NCBI GenBank assembly: GCA_002405875.1
Contig: DHMR01000030.1
Location: 1 to 44,128 of the forward strand
Direction: 5' to 3'
DNA: 44,128 bases
Source: a bacterium UBA4637
GTDB taxonomy: Bacteria > Bacteroidota > Bacteroidia > Bacteroidales > Bacteroidaceae
This document shows, one piece after another, positions 34,708 to 42,781 of the stretch. The position numbers and the translations under genes were made by a program. Position 1 is the first letter of the stretch, and each line of letters begins with the position of its first letter. The notes below the pieces were generated by a model. It was not told the DNA's origin, made no database searches, and saw only the letters and a list, made by a program, of their open reading frames with translations.

Positions 34708-36183
34708 CTATTTTTCTTTCTTTTCTTCTCGATACAGGTAGCATCCTGCATCCGCCTTATCTTCCTCTCGCTTCAATCCATTTCTATCGATTGGCAAACT
34801 TGTCTTTGGATCAGCAGCCCCAATCGCTGCCGACTTGCCTGACAAGCGGAAATCATAGATGAGATTATCCGTATCTATCTTGACAAAATGCTTCTCTCCA
34901 TACATGGTGGTATCCTTCACATCTTCATAGATGACATTCGTAAACTTCAAACTGTCGTCCGTATTCATCTTTTCGGTACGAAGCACACAATGGTCGAAGG
35001 CAAAGTTGAGCGGTTTGTCATCGACAGGAGTCCAAACGACCTCATCATCCGCATATCCCGTAACCAACGAATTCCTGACTTGGAGATTGTTTACGGGAGC
35101 CATGAATCCGATGGCAGAGCCACGTCGGGCATCAAAAGGATAGAACTGAGCGATGGTACAGTTGTTGACATCCACGTCACCACCCCACACATAGAGACTA
35201 TGGTTGAGGGTATTGGAAATCTGCGTATTGTAGATTTGAACCTTGGCATAATCCACTTTCACACCATACCCTTGGCAGTTGTGGACAGTAGAGTTCTGTA
35301 TCAGCAACTTTTGGGCACCGACATCGCTCGAATCCACCAACACGCCATCATAGGCGCTATGCAAATCCGTATAAGTAAGCTCATTATCTTTGGAGAAATC
35401 CTTGAAATGGATACCTTGCCATTGTCCAGGAGTTCTATCATACGGCAGATAATCGAACATGTGGTCGATGCGGTCGCCACGAAGCACGACAGGTTTCTCA
35501 GCTGTTCCCATCGACTTCAACTGACCATACACCTGAATGCCTGCATTCTCATGGAAGTAAAGAGTTGTACCCTCCTTGATAGTCAACATAGCCAAGCTAT
35601 CCACGGTGATACCACCATAAACGACAATTGGTTTCTGATAGCCAGCCGCAGAAGGTTCTCCTAATATTTTTTCCTCCCCTCTCTTCACTTCATAATCGCG
35701 AAGCATGATGGCATCCCAGGACATGGCACGGAGATTCAACTTCTGCTGAACACCGCTCTCCAAGGTGAAAACAAGATTGTCCTGCACCAACTGAGGCTCA
35801 TCTTGCTGTTGCATCGTGGAAGTCAGCTCCACAAACACACGGATGCTGTCGCCCTTGCGGATTTCCACATCATGAGTTTGATAACCCGAAGTTTGCCCCA
35901 GGTAAGTTCCATCGACATTGACACGGAATCCCTCTTGGTTGCCACCTTCCAATCGAATGTTGCTACATCTTAGGCTCTTGCCTGTACGATTATACACCCA
36001 CATCGTCTGGGTGGGTGTCGGCACATTCGAGAATGTCGTGTCCAATTTCACCGTATCGGTCGAGAATGTCAACAAATCGGATTTTGACACCGAGAAGTCC
36101 TCGTCGTCCATACAGGAAGCAAGCCCTAGGACAGGAAACAGCCCCAATAAATAGAGCAAAACTTGATTCTTATTTCTGTTCAT
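34708..36183 (-). CDS. Lipoprotein with right-handed beta-helix
   Basis: A 491-residue protein. The start (MNRNKNQVLLYLLGLFPVLGLASC) is a lipoprotein signal with Cys24, followed by MDDEDF, an acidic stretch that in Bacteroidota favours surface exposure. An N-terminal beta-sandwich-like region (about 30-160) comes before parallel beta-helix repeats (about 180-400) with phrases such as LLIQNSTVHNCQGYGVKV and VQIYNTQISNTLNHSLYV. Beta-helix proteins often bind or cleave polysaccharides; no catalytic set is evident. It sits between the WecA-type gene and the TPR gene in the polysaccharide operon. Confidence 0.8.
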   Translation of the reverse strand: MNRNKNQVLLYLLGLFPVLGLASCMDDEDFSVSKSDLLTFSTDTVKLDTTFSNVPTPTQTMWVYNRTGKSLRCSNIRLEGGNQEGFRVNVDGTYLGQTSGYQTHDVEIRKGDSIRVFVELTSTMQQQDEPQLVQDNLVFTLESGVQQKLNLRAMSWDAIMLRDYEVKRGEEKILGEPSAAGYQKPIVVYGGITVDSLAMLTIKEGTTLYFHENAGIQVYGQLKSMGTAEKPVVLRGDRIDHMFDYLPYDRTPGQWQGIHFKDFSKDNELTYTDLHSAYDGVLVDSSDVGAQKLLIQNSTVHNCQGYGVKVDYAKVQIYNTQISNTLNHSLYVWGGDVDVNNCTIAQFYPFDARRGSAIGFMAPVNNLQVRNSLVTGYADDEVVWTPVDDKPLNFAFDHCVLRTEKMNTDDSLKFTNVIYEDVKDTTMYGEKHFVKIDTDNLIYDFRLSGKSAAIGAADPKTSLPIDRNGLKREEDKADAGCYLYREEKKEK

Positions 36184-36202
36184 GAGAGTTATTTGATTCT
36201 TA

Positions 36203-37423
36203 TTAGATTTTATCCATCAGGCTTCGAATCGCCAAGAACGTTTTACCGGTTTCCTTATGACTCTTGACGGCAAGCCATTTCAAGCAGCGATAAGGTATAC
36301 GCTGATGATTCATCAAGCGTACCGTGTAATAGAACCCGACGGTATTGACAGCTCCCAAGATAAAGACCACCAAGAACTGACCAGTCGGTCCGAAGCCCAA
36401 GAGAAATGATATCAACCAGCAAGCCACATTCACCGTATTGATGCAAAGAATGGCAACCGTGGTTCCGATATGAGAGAATCCAATCTCGATAAAAAGATGA
36501 TGGAGATGGCTCTTGTCGGGATGGAAAGGAGAAACACCCTTCACGATACGACCAAACATTACCCTCAACGTGTCAAACACAGGAACGCTCAACACACTCA
36601 GGCAGAAGGCTATCACACCCATCTTAGGATGATGGTCTTGCACAAGGGATGTATTGTCAATCATTCGCATACAGAAGATGCTCATCAGCATGCCCATCAT
36701 CAGCGTGCCCGCATCGCCTATAAACATCTTGCTTTTTTGGCCGAAGACATTGTGAAAGAAGAAAGGGATGAGGGCACCAGCCGAAAGGGATGCCATGATG
36801 GCCATCGTTCCCTCGTAGGAAGAACAGAATACCAAGCCGAAACAAAGGCAGGCAAAGATGCAATACCCACTCGACAAACCATCGACGCCATCTATCAGAT
36901 TGATGGAATTGATGATGCCGCAACATGCCACCGTACAAAGAGGAAGCGACACGTATACCGGCAACTTATGGATGCCAAACAATCCATGGAAATCATTGAT
37001 ATTCGTCTGGTCCATCTTCACGATGAAGGCTATCATCGCTATCTCCAAGACGAGGCGCAGAACAGGACTCAACCCAATCATATCATCCAACATACCGATA
37101 TACATCATCATCGTCAATGTAATGATACAGGTAAAGAGAGCGTATGTATTGAAGAACGTCGATGTCACACCTGCTCCCATCACAACGCCAAAGAACACAG
37201 CCAAGCCACCCATGACAGGTATGGGTTGCCGTTGCAACTTACGTGCGTCAGGTACATCCACCATATTTCTGCTCTTCGCCATCTTGACGATAAAAGGATG
37301 GATGAAAGTTGTAATGATCATGGCAATCAAGAATGGCAAAATGATGCCAAAAAGCCATAATTTAGGGGTCATGTATTCAAACATGCCATCCGTTGATTCC
37401 CGTAATGTCTCTAATATGTTCAT
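36203..37423 (-). CDS. WecA-type undecaprenyl-phosphate sugar-1-phosphate transferase
   Basis: A 406-residue polytopic membrane enzyme of the MraY/WecA family, which attaches a sugar-1-phosphate (often GlcNAc-1-P) to undecaprenyl phosphate to start polymer synthesis. Visible motifs are the Mg-binding pair Asp113/Asp114 in GMLDDMIGL, the NLIDGVDGLSSG loop, FIGDAGT, and the nucleotide-loop HPDKSHLHHLFIEIG with several histidines typical of WecA. It would provide the first step of the surface glycan made by this operon. Three AGTAAAAGAC repeats precede its start codon. Confidence 0.92.
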   Translation of the reverse strand: MNILETLRESTDGMFEYMTPKLWLFGIILPFLIAMIITTFIHPFIVKMAKSRNMVDVPDARKLQRQPIPVMGGLAVFFGVVMGAGVTSTFFNTYALFTCIITLTMMMYIGMLDDMIGLSPVLRLVLEIAMIAFIVKMDQTNINDFHGLFGIHKLPVYVSLPLCTVACCGIINSINLIDGVDGLSSGYCIFACLCFGLVFCSSYEGTMAIMASLSAGALIPFFFHNVFGQKSKMFIGDAGTLMMGMLMSIFCMRMIDNTSLVQDHHPKMGVIAFCLSVLSVPVFDTLRVMFGRIVKGVSPFHPDKSHLHHLFIEIGFSHIGTTVAILCINTVNVACWLISFLLGFGPTGQFLVVFILGAVNTVGFYYTVRLMNHQRIPYRCLKWLAVKSHKETGKTFLAIRSLMDKI

Positions 37424-37483
37424 GTCTTTTACTTATTTACTCGTCTTTTACTTTTGCGATTATATTACTACAAGTCTTTTACT
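37424..37483 (-). repeat. Triple AGTAAAAGAC repeat upstream of the WecA-type gene
   Basis: On the plus strand GTCTTTTACT occurs at 37424-37433, 37443-37452 and 37474-37483. On the coding strand the last copy touches the ATG at 37423. No stem can form from direct repeats; they may be a translation or regulator signal or a relic of slippage. Confidence 0.6.
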
Positions 37484-37494
37484 CGGCACACATT

Positions 37495-38619
37495 TTATCC
37501 CAGTTGGCTTCTCGAATATTTGAAGAAGCAATAGACAGCCTCTCTCGGGAACACCTTCCCTACCCGCCAGTATACCGGAAGTTGCCCAAAAGCCGTATGA
37601 ATCTTCTTGATCCATTTGTTGGTGTCATTCGACAGTTGCTCCGCCTTTTGCAAGGCACCAAAATTACCTGTCTTAAATACGGAATCCATCAGCTTGCCAG
37701 CCTTGGCATCCCACACCTTATTATATAAAGGCATCTCATCTTGCGGGAATCCCAACAACACGACCGCCATGGCCCCAAATGCTTGCCAAAACTTCGTCAG
37801 CCCCAGCATTTTCAAGTCAGATTCCAAAAGCTGGACATCTATCTCGTCGGCATGAGCATGCACGAACATCATCCAGTCGGAAATCTGTCGCAAGCCCACG
37901 CCGCCCGTCATAAAGTGGTTGAGCATGTGGGCAAAGATGAAGATGGCATCAAACTGGACAGATGGCAAGACAAGTCCATTGACGGAACGAATATTTTCCG
38001 CCTGACCACCACTAGGAGCATGAGTTTTCAGCCGCATGTCGTTCCAAGCACGCAAGTTGCGAGTCACTTTCTTACAGATGCTAAATCCATACTGACCGTG
38101 CAACTCGATGACAAATCCCATGGCCGTGAACTCCGCATGGGAGCCACGATTGTTGATGTCCGAAGATGTCGAAATTCTCTTCATCAGTTCACAACCTCTC
38201 AGAAACTGCTCCTCATCATCAATCAGCAAATCGATGTCCCCACTCTGCCGATGCAAAGGATGCGGATAGCAAAGAGCCACCCCTTGTCCCTTGAGCAACA
38301 AAGATTCGACACCCTTTTCTTTCAATTTCCCCATCAAGACAGGGGCAAAATCATTCATCTTCTTGTTGGCTTTCTCGATTTCACCAGTTTGAGAGATGGC
38401 GTTGAAGTAAACGACCTTGGAAGGACGCAAATCCAGTGGTAACTTCGTCAAGGCATCCGTCACGATGCCGATGGAAGCCTGTTGGTTGGCGATTTCCATA
38501 ATCTCCGTCCAATCCAAATGTTCCCGACGGCACATCTCCTCCAAGGATTTCAAATGCTTCTCTCCCCAAAGTCCTACCTTTATCAGCTGCAGGAAAGCCA
38601 ATTGCTCGTTCTTCATCAC
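37495..38619 (-). CDS. Nucleotidyltransferase-like family protein of polysaccharide clusters
   Basis: A 374-residue protein of the uncharacterised NTP_transf_5 group. The key motif is LLLKGQGVALCYPHPLHR followed by SGDIDLLID, with Asp128 and Asp130 in the position of the metal-binding pair of the nucleotidyltransferase fold. The C-terminal half is helical and ends with a basic region (WRVGKVFPREAVYCFFKY). Members are often encoded in exopolysaccharide or capsule loci, but their reaction is not known to me. Here the gene lies between an epimerase and the WecA-type gene. Confidence 0.75.
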   Translation of the reverse strand: MMKNEQLAFLQLIKVGLWGEKHLKSLEEMCRREHLDWTEIMEIANQQASIGIVTDALTKLPLDLRPSKVVYFNAISQTGEIEKANKKMNDFAPVLMGKLKEKGVESLLLKGQGVALCYPHPLHRQSGDIDLLIDDEEQFLRGCELMKRISTSSDINNRGSHAEFTAMGFVIELHGQYGFSICKKVTRNLRAWNDMRLKTHAPSGGQAENIRSVNGLVLPSVQFDAIFIFAHMLNHFMTGGVGLRQISDWMMFVHAHADEIDVQLLESDLKMLGLTKFWQAFGAMAVVLLGFPQDEMPLYNKVWDAKAGKLMDSVFKTGNFGALQKAEQLSNDTNKWIKKIHTAFGQLPVYWRVGKVFPREAVYCFFKYSRSQLG

Positions 38620-38647
38620 AGTATCAATTATTAAAGTTCATTTGTTC

Positions 38648-39715
38648 TTATTTCAAAGGATTATGCTCACTCCTGTACCACTCCACGAGTTTGCCAATGC
38701 CTTCATGAAGAGACACGTGAGGCTTGTATCCCACTTCTGTCTCCAACTTCGTTGTATCAGCGTATGTCTGATATACATCACCCGGCTGCATCGGCATGAA
38801 ATTCTTCTGGGCTACCTTGCCCACAGCGTGTTCCACCTCATTGATGAAATCCATCAACTTGACAGGGCTACTACAACCGATGTTGTAGATGGTGAAAGGT
38901 ACCTGGTTCGGGCAAGTCTCAGCCTCCGGCTCCTTGTCGATGACCAGGAGAGTACCATTCACGATGTCATCGATATAAGTGAAGTCACGGCTGAGGTTAC
39001 CATTGTTGAACACATTGATAGGCTCGTCATTCATAATCAAGCGAGTGAACTTGAACGGAGCCATGTCTGGACGTCCCCAAGGACCATAGACCGTAAAGTA
39101 CCGGAGCCCAGTCGCCTTCAGTCCATAAAGTTTGCAGTAAGCATGCGCCATCAGTTCATTGGCACGTTTGCTAGCCGCATACAGACTGACTGGTGTACCC
39201 ACATGATCTTCCTCGGAGAAAGGCACTTTCGAATTCATGCCATATACACTTGATGAAGAAGCAAATATCAGGTATTTCACCTGATAGTTGCGGCAACATT
39301 CGAGAATATTCATGAATCCCACCATGTTGGAGTTCATATAGCTGTAAGGGTTTTGGATGGAATAACGCACACCAGCCTGAGCCGCCAAGTTCATCACCTT
39401 GTCAAACTTCTCCTCATTGAAAAGATTCTCCATGGCAGCACGGTCGTCGATGGCCATGCGCATAAACTTAAAGTTAGGAAATTTCTGGCTATGATAGTAC
39501 ACACCGAAAGGAAGGTCGGAATAAGGCACCTGTTTGCCCCTGCCATCCATCTTCTGCCCGATGCCCAGCAACTCGCAGAGTCGTCCATACTTCAAGCGCA
39601 CATCATAATACTCGTTGATATTGTCAATACCAATCACCTCATCACCACGCTCAGCCAACATCATGGCCGTCTTGCTGCCGATAAATCCTGCAGCACCTGT
39701 CACCAATATTTTCAT
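38648..39715 (-). CDS. NAD-dependent UDP-sugar epimerase, probably UDP-glucuronate 4-epimerase
   Basis: A 355-residue extended short-chain dehydrogenase. The NAD-binding glycine motif GAAGFIG is at 7-13 and the catalytic Tyr179/Lys183 pair is in LYAASKRAN. The ASSSSVYG segment supplies the catalytic serine. DNINEYYDVRLK and YGPWGRPDMAPFKFT resemble UDP-glucuronate epimerases of capsule loci. The product UDP-galacturonate would be an activated sugar for the glycan. UDP-glucose epimerase activity cannot be excluded. Confidence 0.88.
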   Translation of the reverse strand: MKILVTGAAGFIGSKTAMMLAERGDEVIGIDNINEYYDVRLKYGRLCELLGIGQKMDGRGKQVPYSDLPFGVYYHSQKFPNFKFMRMAIDDRAAMENLFNEEKFDKVMNLAAQAGVRYSIQNPYSYMNSNMVGFMNILECCRNYQVKYLIFASSSSVYGMNSKVPFSEEDHVGTPVSLYAASKRANELMAHAYCKLYGLKATGLRYFTVYGPWGRPDMAPFKFTRLIMNDEPINVFNNGNLSRDFTYIDDIVNGTLLVIDKEPEAETCPNQVPFTIYNIGCSSPVKLMDFINEVEHAVGKVAQKNFMPMQPGDVYQTYADTTKLETEVGYKPHVSLHEGIGKLVEWYRSEHNPLK

Positions 39716-39727
39716 CTTTTACAGCTA

Positions 39728-40543
39728 TTATTTTCTTAACATTTTCTTATATACCAATCCTCTCACCCAGTTAGGCATGATACGGATAGTAAAGCGGATA
39801 GCAACATTCTCCACCAAACGAGGCAAGGATATAAATCCCATACGGAAGATATTCCATTGAGTGACCGCCTCATCACAAGCATACTTCCACCCACCTCGGC
39901 GTACAAAGGTCCGAGGGTCGTATCGGAACCAAAGCAAACTCTCTTGCAAATTATACACCAGACATCCGTTCATCAACATCTTAATCCAAAGAAAGTAATC
40001 CTCGGGAAAATATTTCGTCTGATAGCCGCCAACCTTCAGCACCTCCTGCTTGCGATACATCACGGTAGGATGGTTGACTGGGCAACGCTTCTTAGCATAT
40101 TCCAGTACATCGCTAGGCATTTCCGGCAGTTTACGGATGGAAGTAACATGCTCCTTATCTGTAACGAATTCATCTATCCAAGAACTGACCATACCATATT
40201 CAGGATGCTCCGCCATAACCTTCAACTGTTTTTCCATGCGATTCGGTTTGGCAATATCATCCGTGTCCATACGAGCGACAATCTCATTCTTACACTGGAG
40301 GATGCCATCGTTCAAGGCATATCCCAAACCTCGATTTTCATCAAATCTCACGACATGAAGTTCAGGATGTTTCTCTTCATAGTCCTTCACCACTCGTTCC
40401 AAGTCATCACCGAGCTTACCATCTTCCACCAAAACGACATCATTGCTTCTCACGGTTTGAGTAAAGATGGAGTCCAGCGCTTCCTTCAGATGTTTAGGAT
40501 TTTCCTTATAGTAGAGAGAAATGAGAATAGAATAATTAGTCAT
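39728..40543 (-). CDS. Glycosyltransferase family 2
   Basis: The 271-residue protein begins MTNYSILISLYYKENP at 40543, two bases after the upstream gene ends; an in-frame upstream ATG would overlap that gene and is less likely. The GT-A fold is recognisable from VVLVEDGKLGDD, the N-terminal sugar-nucleotide region, and the metal-binding DxD in ARMDTDDIAKPNRM. YFPEDYFLWIKM fits the acceptor/base region (E-D). It should add one sugar to the lipid-linked repeat unit at the cytoplasmic face. The donor sugar is unknown. Confidence 0.9.
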   Translation of the reverse strand: MTNYSILISLYYKENPKHLKEALDSIFTQTVRSNDVVLVEDGKLGDDLERVVKDYEEKHPELHVVRFDENRGLGYALNDGILQCKNEIVARMDTDDIAKPNRMEKQLKVMAEHPEYGMVSSWIDEFVTDKEHVTSIRKLPEMPSDVLEYAKKRCPVNHPTVMYRKQEVLKVGGYQTKYFPEDYFLWIKMLMNGCLVYNLQESLLWFRYDPRTFVRRGGWKYACDEAVTQWNIFRMGFISLPRLVENVAIRFTIRIMPNWVRGLVYKKMLRK

Positions 40544-40545
40544 CA

Positions 40546-41625
40546 CTATTTTTTCAATTGTTGAATCAATCGCTCCCATTTACCAACGATGGAATCTATC
40601 CGGAAAACAGAGGACATTTTCAGACAACGCTCAGCAAATGTTCTTTGCAAGTTTTCATCCCCTAGTAAGCAATCGAAAGCCCGGGCTAAACCGTCCACAT
40701 CACCTAAGTCGACAAGCAAGCCGTTCTCTCCATTCCTAATCAGTTCATCCGTGCCAGATACCTTGGTAGAGATGACTGGTGTACCCAGACACATAGCCTC
40801 AATCATGGCATTGCTCATGCCCTCATAATTGCTGGACAGGCAAAACACCTTGGAACGTTTCACCTCATCAAGAATCCGTGTTGTCGTACCAGGAAGTTCC
40901 ACTCTTCCCTGGAGTTCTAGTTCTGCTATCAACTTTTCCAAGTCTGGTCGAAGATAGCCTTCACCATAAATGACCAATTTGTATGAAGGATACTTATCTT
41001 TCACTTGGTTGAAAGCACGGATAAGCATCTGCTGGTTTTTCTGTGGATAGAGTCTTCCCACCGAGATGATTCTATCTTCTCGTTCCACCTCTGGCATATC
41101 ATACACACGCTCATTAACAGGGTTGTAAATGATATACGTTTTTTTGCGAACGATAGCATTATAAAAGTTTTTGATGGCTTGGGTCTGAACGACATGCGCA
41201 GTAGCGGTAGGCAGCAATATCCAGCGGAGGAACTTGCGCAGAGGCCCGAGTGTCGTAGGATCTTTTCTTTCCGAAGAAATCACAGGCACCACTTGACTTT
41301 TGGGTCCCTTGCTTACCTTCATGCCCAATAGAGACATCAGCACAAACTCGTACACGGCTTCCATGAATGCGATGACGCAATCTGGTTTCTCTTGCTTGAT
41401 GTGTTTTCTAAACCAGACCAAGCGTTTAAGAAGACTATGTCCCGCAACATTTTCAGCATGAATGAGTTTCACTCCCTCATCCATCTTATAATAGTCCACC
41501 TTCAAGTTGGTAAGACAAATCATCTCCACCTCATTGCCTTTGCGATAAAACTCATTGGCAAGAAGTGAAATCACTCGTTCGGCACCTCCCGAAGTCAAAG
41601 TGGAAGTTACAAATGTTAGCTTCAT
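40546..41625 (-). CDS. Glycosyltransferase family 4
   Basis: A 359-residue GT-B enzyme starting MKLTFVTSTLTSGGAERVIS; the frame is open further upstream but this start fits the family. The C-terminal domain has ISVGRLYPQKN and the EX7E motif in SNYEGMSNAMIEAMCLGTP, with TGSGTDEL-like loop (VSGTDELI). It is the first gene of the minus-strand polysaccharide operon, directly after the terminator of the Rpn gene. It uses a nucleotide sugar and retains configuration, as the family does; donor and acceptor are unknown. Confidence 0.9.
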   Translation of the reverse strand: MKLTFVTSTLTSGGAERVISLLANEFYRKGNEVEMICLTNLKVDYYKMDEGVKLIHAENVAGHSLLKRLVWFRKHIKQEKPDCVIAFMEAVYEFVLMSLLGMKVSKGPKSQVVPVISSERKDPTTLGPLRKFLRWILLPTATAHVVQTQAIKNFYNAIVRKKTYIIYNPVNERVYDMPEVEREDRIISVGRLYPQKNQQMLIRAFNQVKDKYPSYKLVIYGEGYLRPDLEKLIAELELQGRVELPGTTTRILDEVKRSKVFCLSSNYEGMSNAMIEAMCLGTPVISTKVSGTDELIRNGENGLLVDLGDVDGLARAFDCLLGDENLQRTFAERCLKMSSVFRIDSIVGKWERLIQQLKK

Positions 41626-41648
41626 AAAGGAACGTACATATATAAGAA

Positions 41649-41685
41649 ATCTGTTCTCCCATGCCTTATGCATCAAAGAACAGAT
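41649..41685 (-). terminator. Terminator after the Rpn-family gene
   Basis: ATCTGTTCT at 41649-41657 pairs with AGAACAGAT at 41677-41685, and ATGC/GCAT inside extend it. In the minus direction it is followed by TTTCTTATA. It separates the Rpn gene from the polysaccharide operon. Confidence 0.7.
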
Positions 41686-41693
41686 AATCATAA

Positions 41694-42629
41694 TTATTTC
41701 AATTTTTCAATTTCTTCTTGCGTCAAGCCAGATGCCTGCATTATCGTTTCGATAGAAACACCGAGGGACAAAAGATTCAAAGCCATCTTGACTTTTGCCT
41801 TTTTTTCACCTTGTGTCAAGCCTTCAGCCAGACCTTCTGCGCGACCTTCCGCACGACCCTCTTGCAATCCATCATCATAGCCGGTTTTGATAACACTACG
41901 CTGATAGCGCAAATTTTCCATGTGGCGAACATAATCCTTCTTCTCAGCAACCGACAGTTTGTCCAAATCCAAACATTTGCGAGCAACCGATAAACCTGGT
42001 GCTTTCGCCTTATCACTAATTTCACCAGTTTTCAAGAAATCTATCCATTCATCCAAATTACTAACAGCCAGCTTGTCAAACTTATCTACGCAAAGCAAAT
42101 AGTATTCTGGGAAAATCTCACTAGCCTCACGCTCCGTTTTCTTACCTTTCTCTATCTTGTCTCCAAAGAACACCTCACTCTGACGATTGGAAAGTTTCAA
42201 GATGTCACGAGGATCGTGCAAGCCTTTGAAAACAGTTTTGCCATGATAAACATAATCCTTTGCTTGTCCCAACGTGAAATATACTATATTGATAGAATAC
42301 ACCTTCCTAACTTTATCATAATCATCTCCCAAGTCGATGTAGTCGGTTATCACCTTAGAGACACCATAAAGGATACGATGGAAATAAGTCAACTCGTGAG
42401 TATTCTGAATTTCAAAGATAGTCAACTCCCCCTTCTCATTTTCAGCGAGAATATCAACACGGTTGAACTTGTCGTTTTCGCTGTATTGATTAGACTCGCT
42501 ATCCAAGAAACGCTTGATGGTAAACTTTTCGTTCAGAAGAGAATACATCAACCCCTCCAACACGGCATAATTTGCCTTGTTGCGAAGCAATCGCTTCATA
42601 GCCCAGTCAAAACGTATATAATTTGCCAT
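41694..42629 (-). CDS. Rpn-family PD-(D/E)XK protein
   Basis: A 311-residue protein of the Rpn/PDDEXK_2 family (often called transposase-like or recombination-promoting nuclease). The start MANYIRFDWAMKRLLRNK is typical. The nuclease core is FNRVDILAENEKGELTIFEIQ, with Asp and Glu-X-Gln replacing the usual Glu-X-Lys. The C-terminus has the charged Gly/Glu repeats YDDGLQEGRAEGRAEG seen in this family. Some Rpn proteins degrade DNA and act in phage defence. It has a good promoter and its own terminator; not part of an insertion sequence here. Confidence 0.88.
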   Translation of the reverse strand: MANYIRFDWAMKRLLRNKANYAVLEGLMYSLLNEKFTIKRFLDSESNQYSENDKFNRVDILAENEKGELTIFEIQNTHELTYFHRILYGVSKVITDYIDLGDDYDKVRKVYSINIVYFTLGQAKDYVYHGKTVFKGLHDPRDILKLSNRQSEVFFGDKIEKGKKTEREASEIFPEYYLLCVDKFDKLAVSNLDEWIDFLKTGEISDKAKAPGLSVARKCLDLDKLSVAEKKDYVRHMENLRYQRSVIKTGYDDGLQEGRAEGRAEGLAEGLTQGEKKAKVKMALNLLSLGVSIETIMQASGLTQEEIEKLK

Positions 42630-42652
42630 AATTAAAACTTTTTAATACCCAA

Positions 42653-42684
42653 CAAAGTTAATCTTTTATTCCTTACCTTGCAAA
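42653..42684 (-). promoter_or_regulatory. Promoter of the Rpn-family gene
   Basis: On the minus strand TAACTTTG (plus 42653-42660) and TTTG (plus 42681-42684) are spaced by 20 bases. The -33 element falls in the first of two TTGCAAACTTTT copies. Confidence 0.65.
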
Positions 42685-42733
42685 CTTTTTCTGAGATTTT
42701 AACACTCCTTACGCCCCCACTTTGCAAACTTTT
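42678..42733. repeat. Direct repeat TTGCAAACTTTT
   Basis: Identical 12-base copies lie at 42678-42689 and 42722-42733, 44 bases apart, upstream of the Rpn gene and downstream of the AAA-ATPase gene. The nearer copy includes the -33 element of the Rpn promoter. Confidence 0.55.
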
Positions 42734-42781
42734 CAGAAAAATGTCTGTTTCATAAAGGAAATATATTTAAATGATACTTAT

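Noticed and set aside
36470..37360. 296-codon plus-strand frame opposite the WecA-type gene
   Set aside because: Its His/Asp-rich product is typical of an antisense shadow of a membrane protein gene.
41694..42629. Insertion sequence, because Rpn proteins are sometimes named transposases
   Set aside because: No terminal inverted repeats or target duplication are seen, and the gene has an ordinary promoter and terminator.
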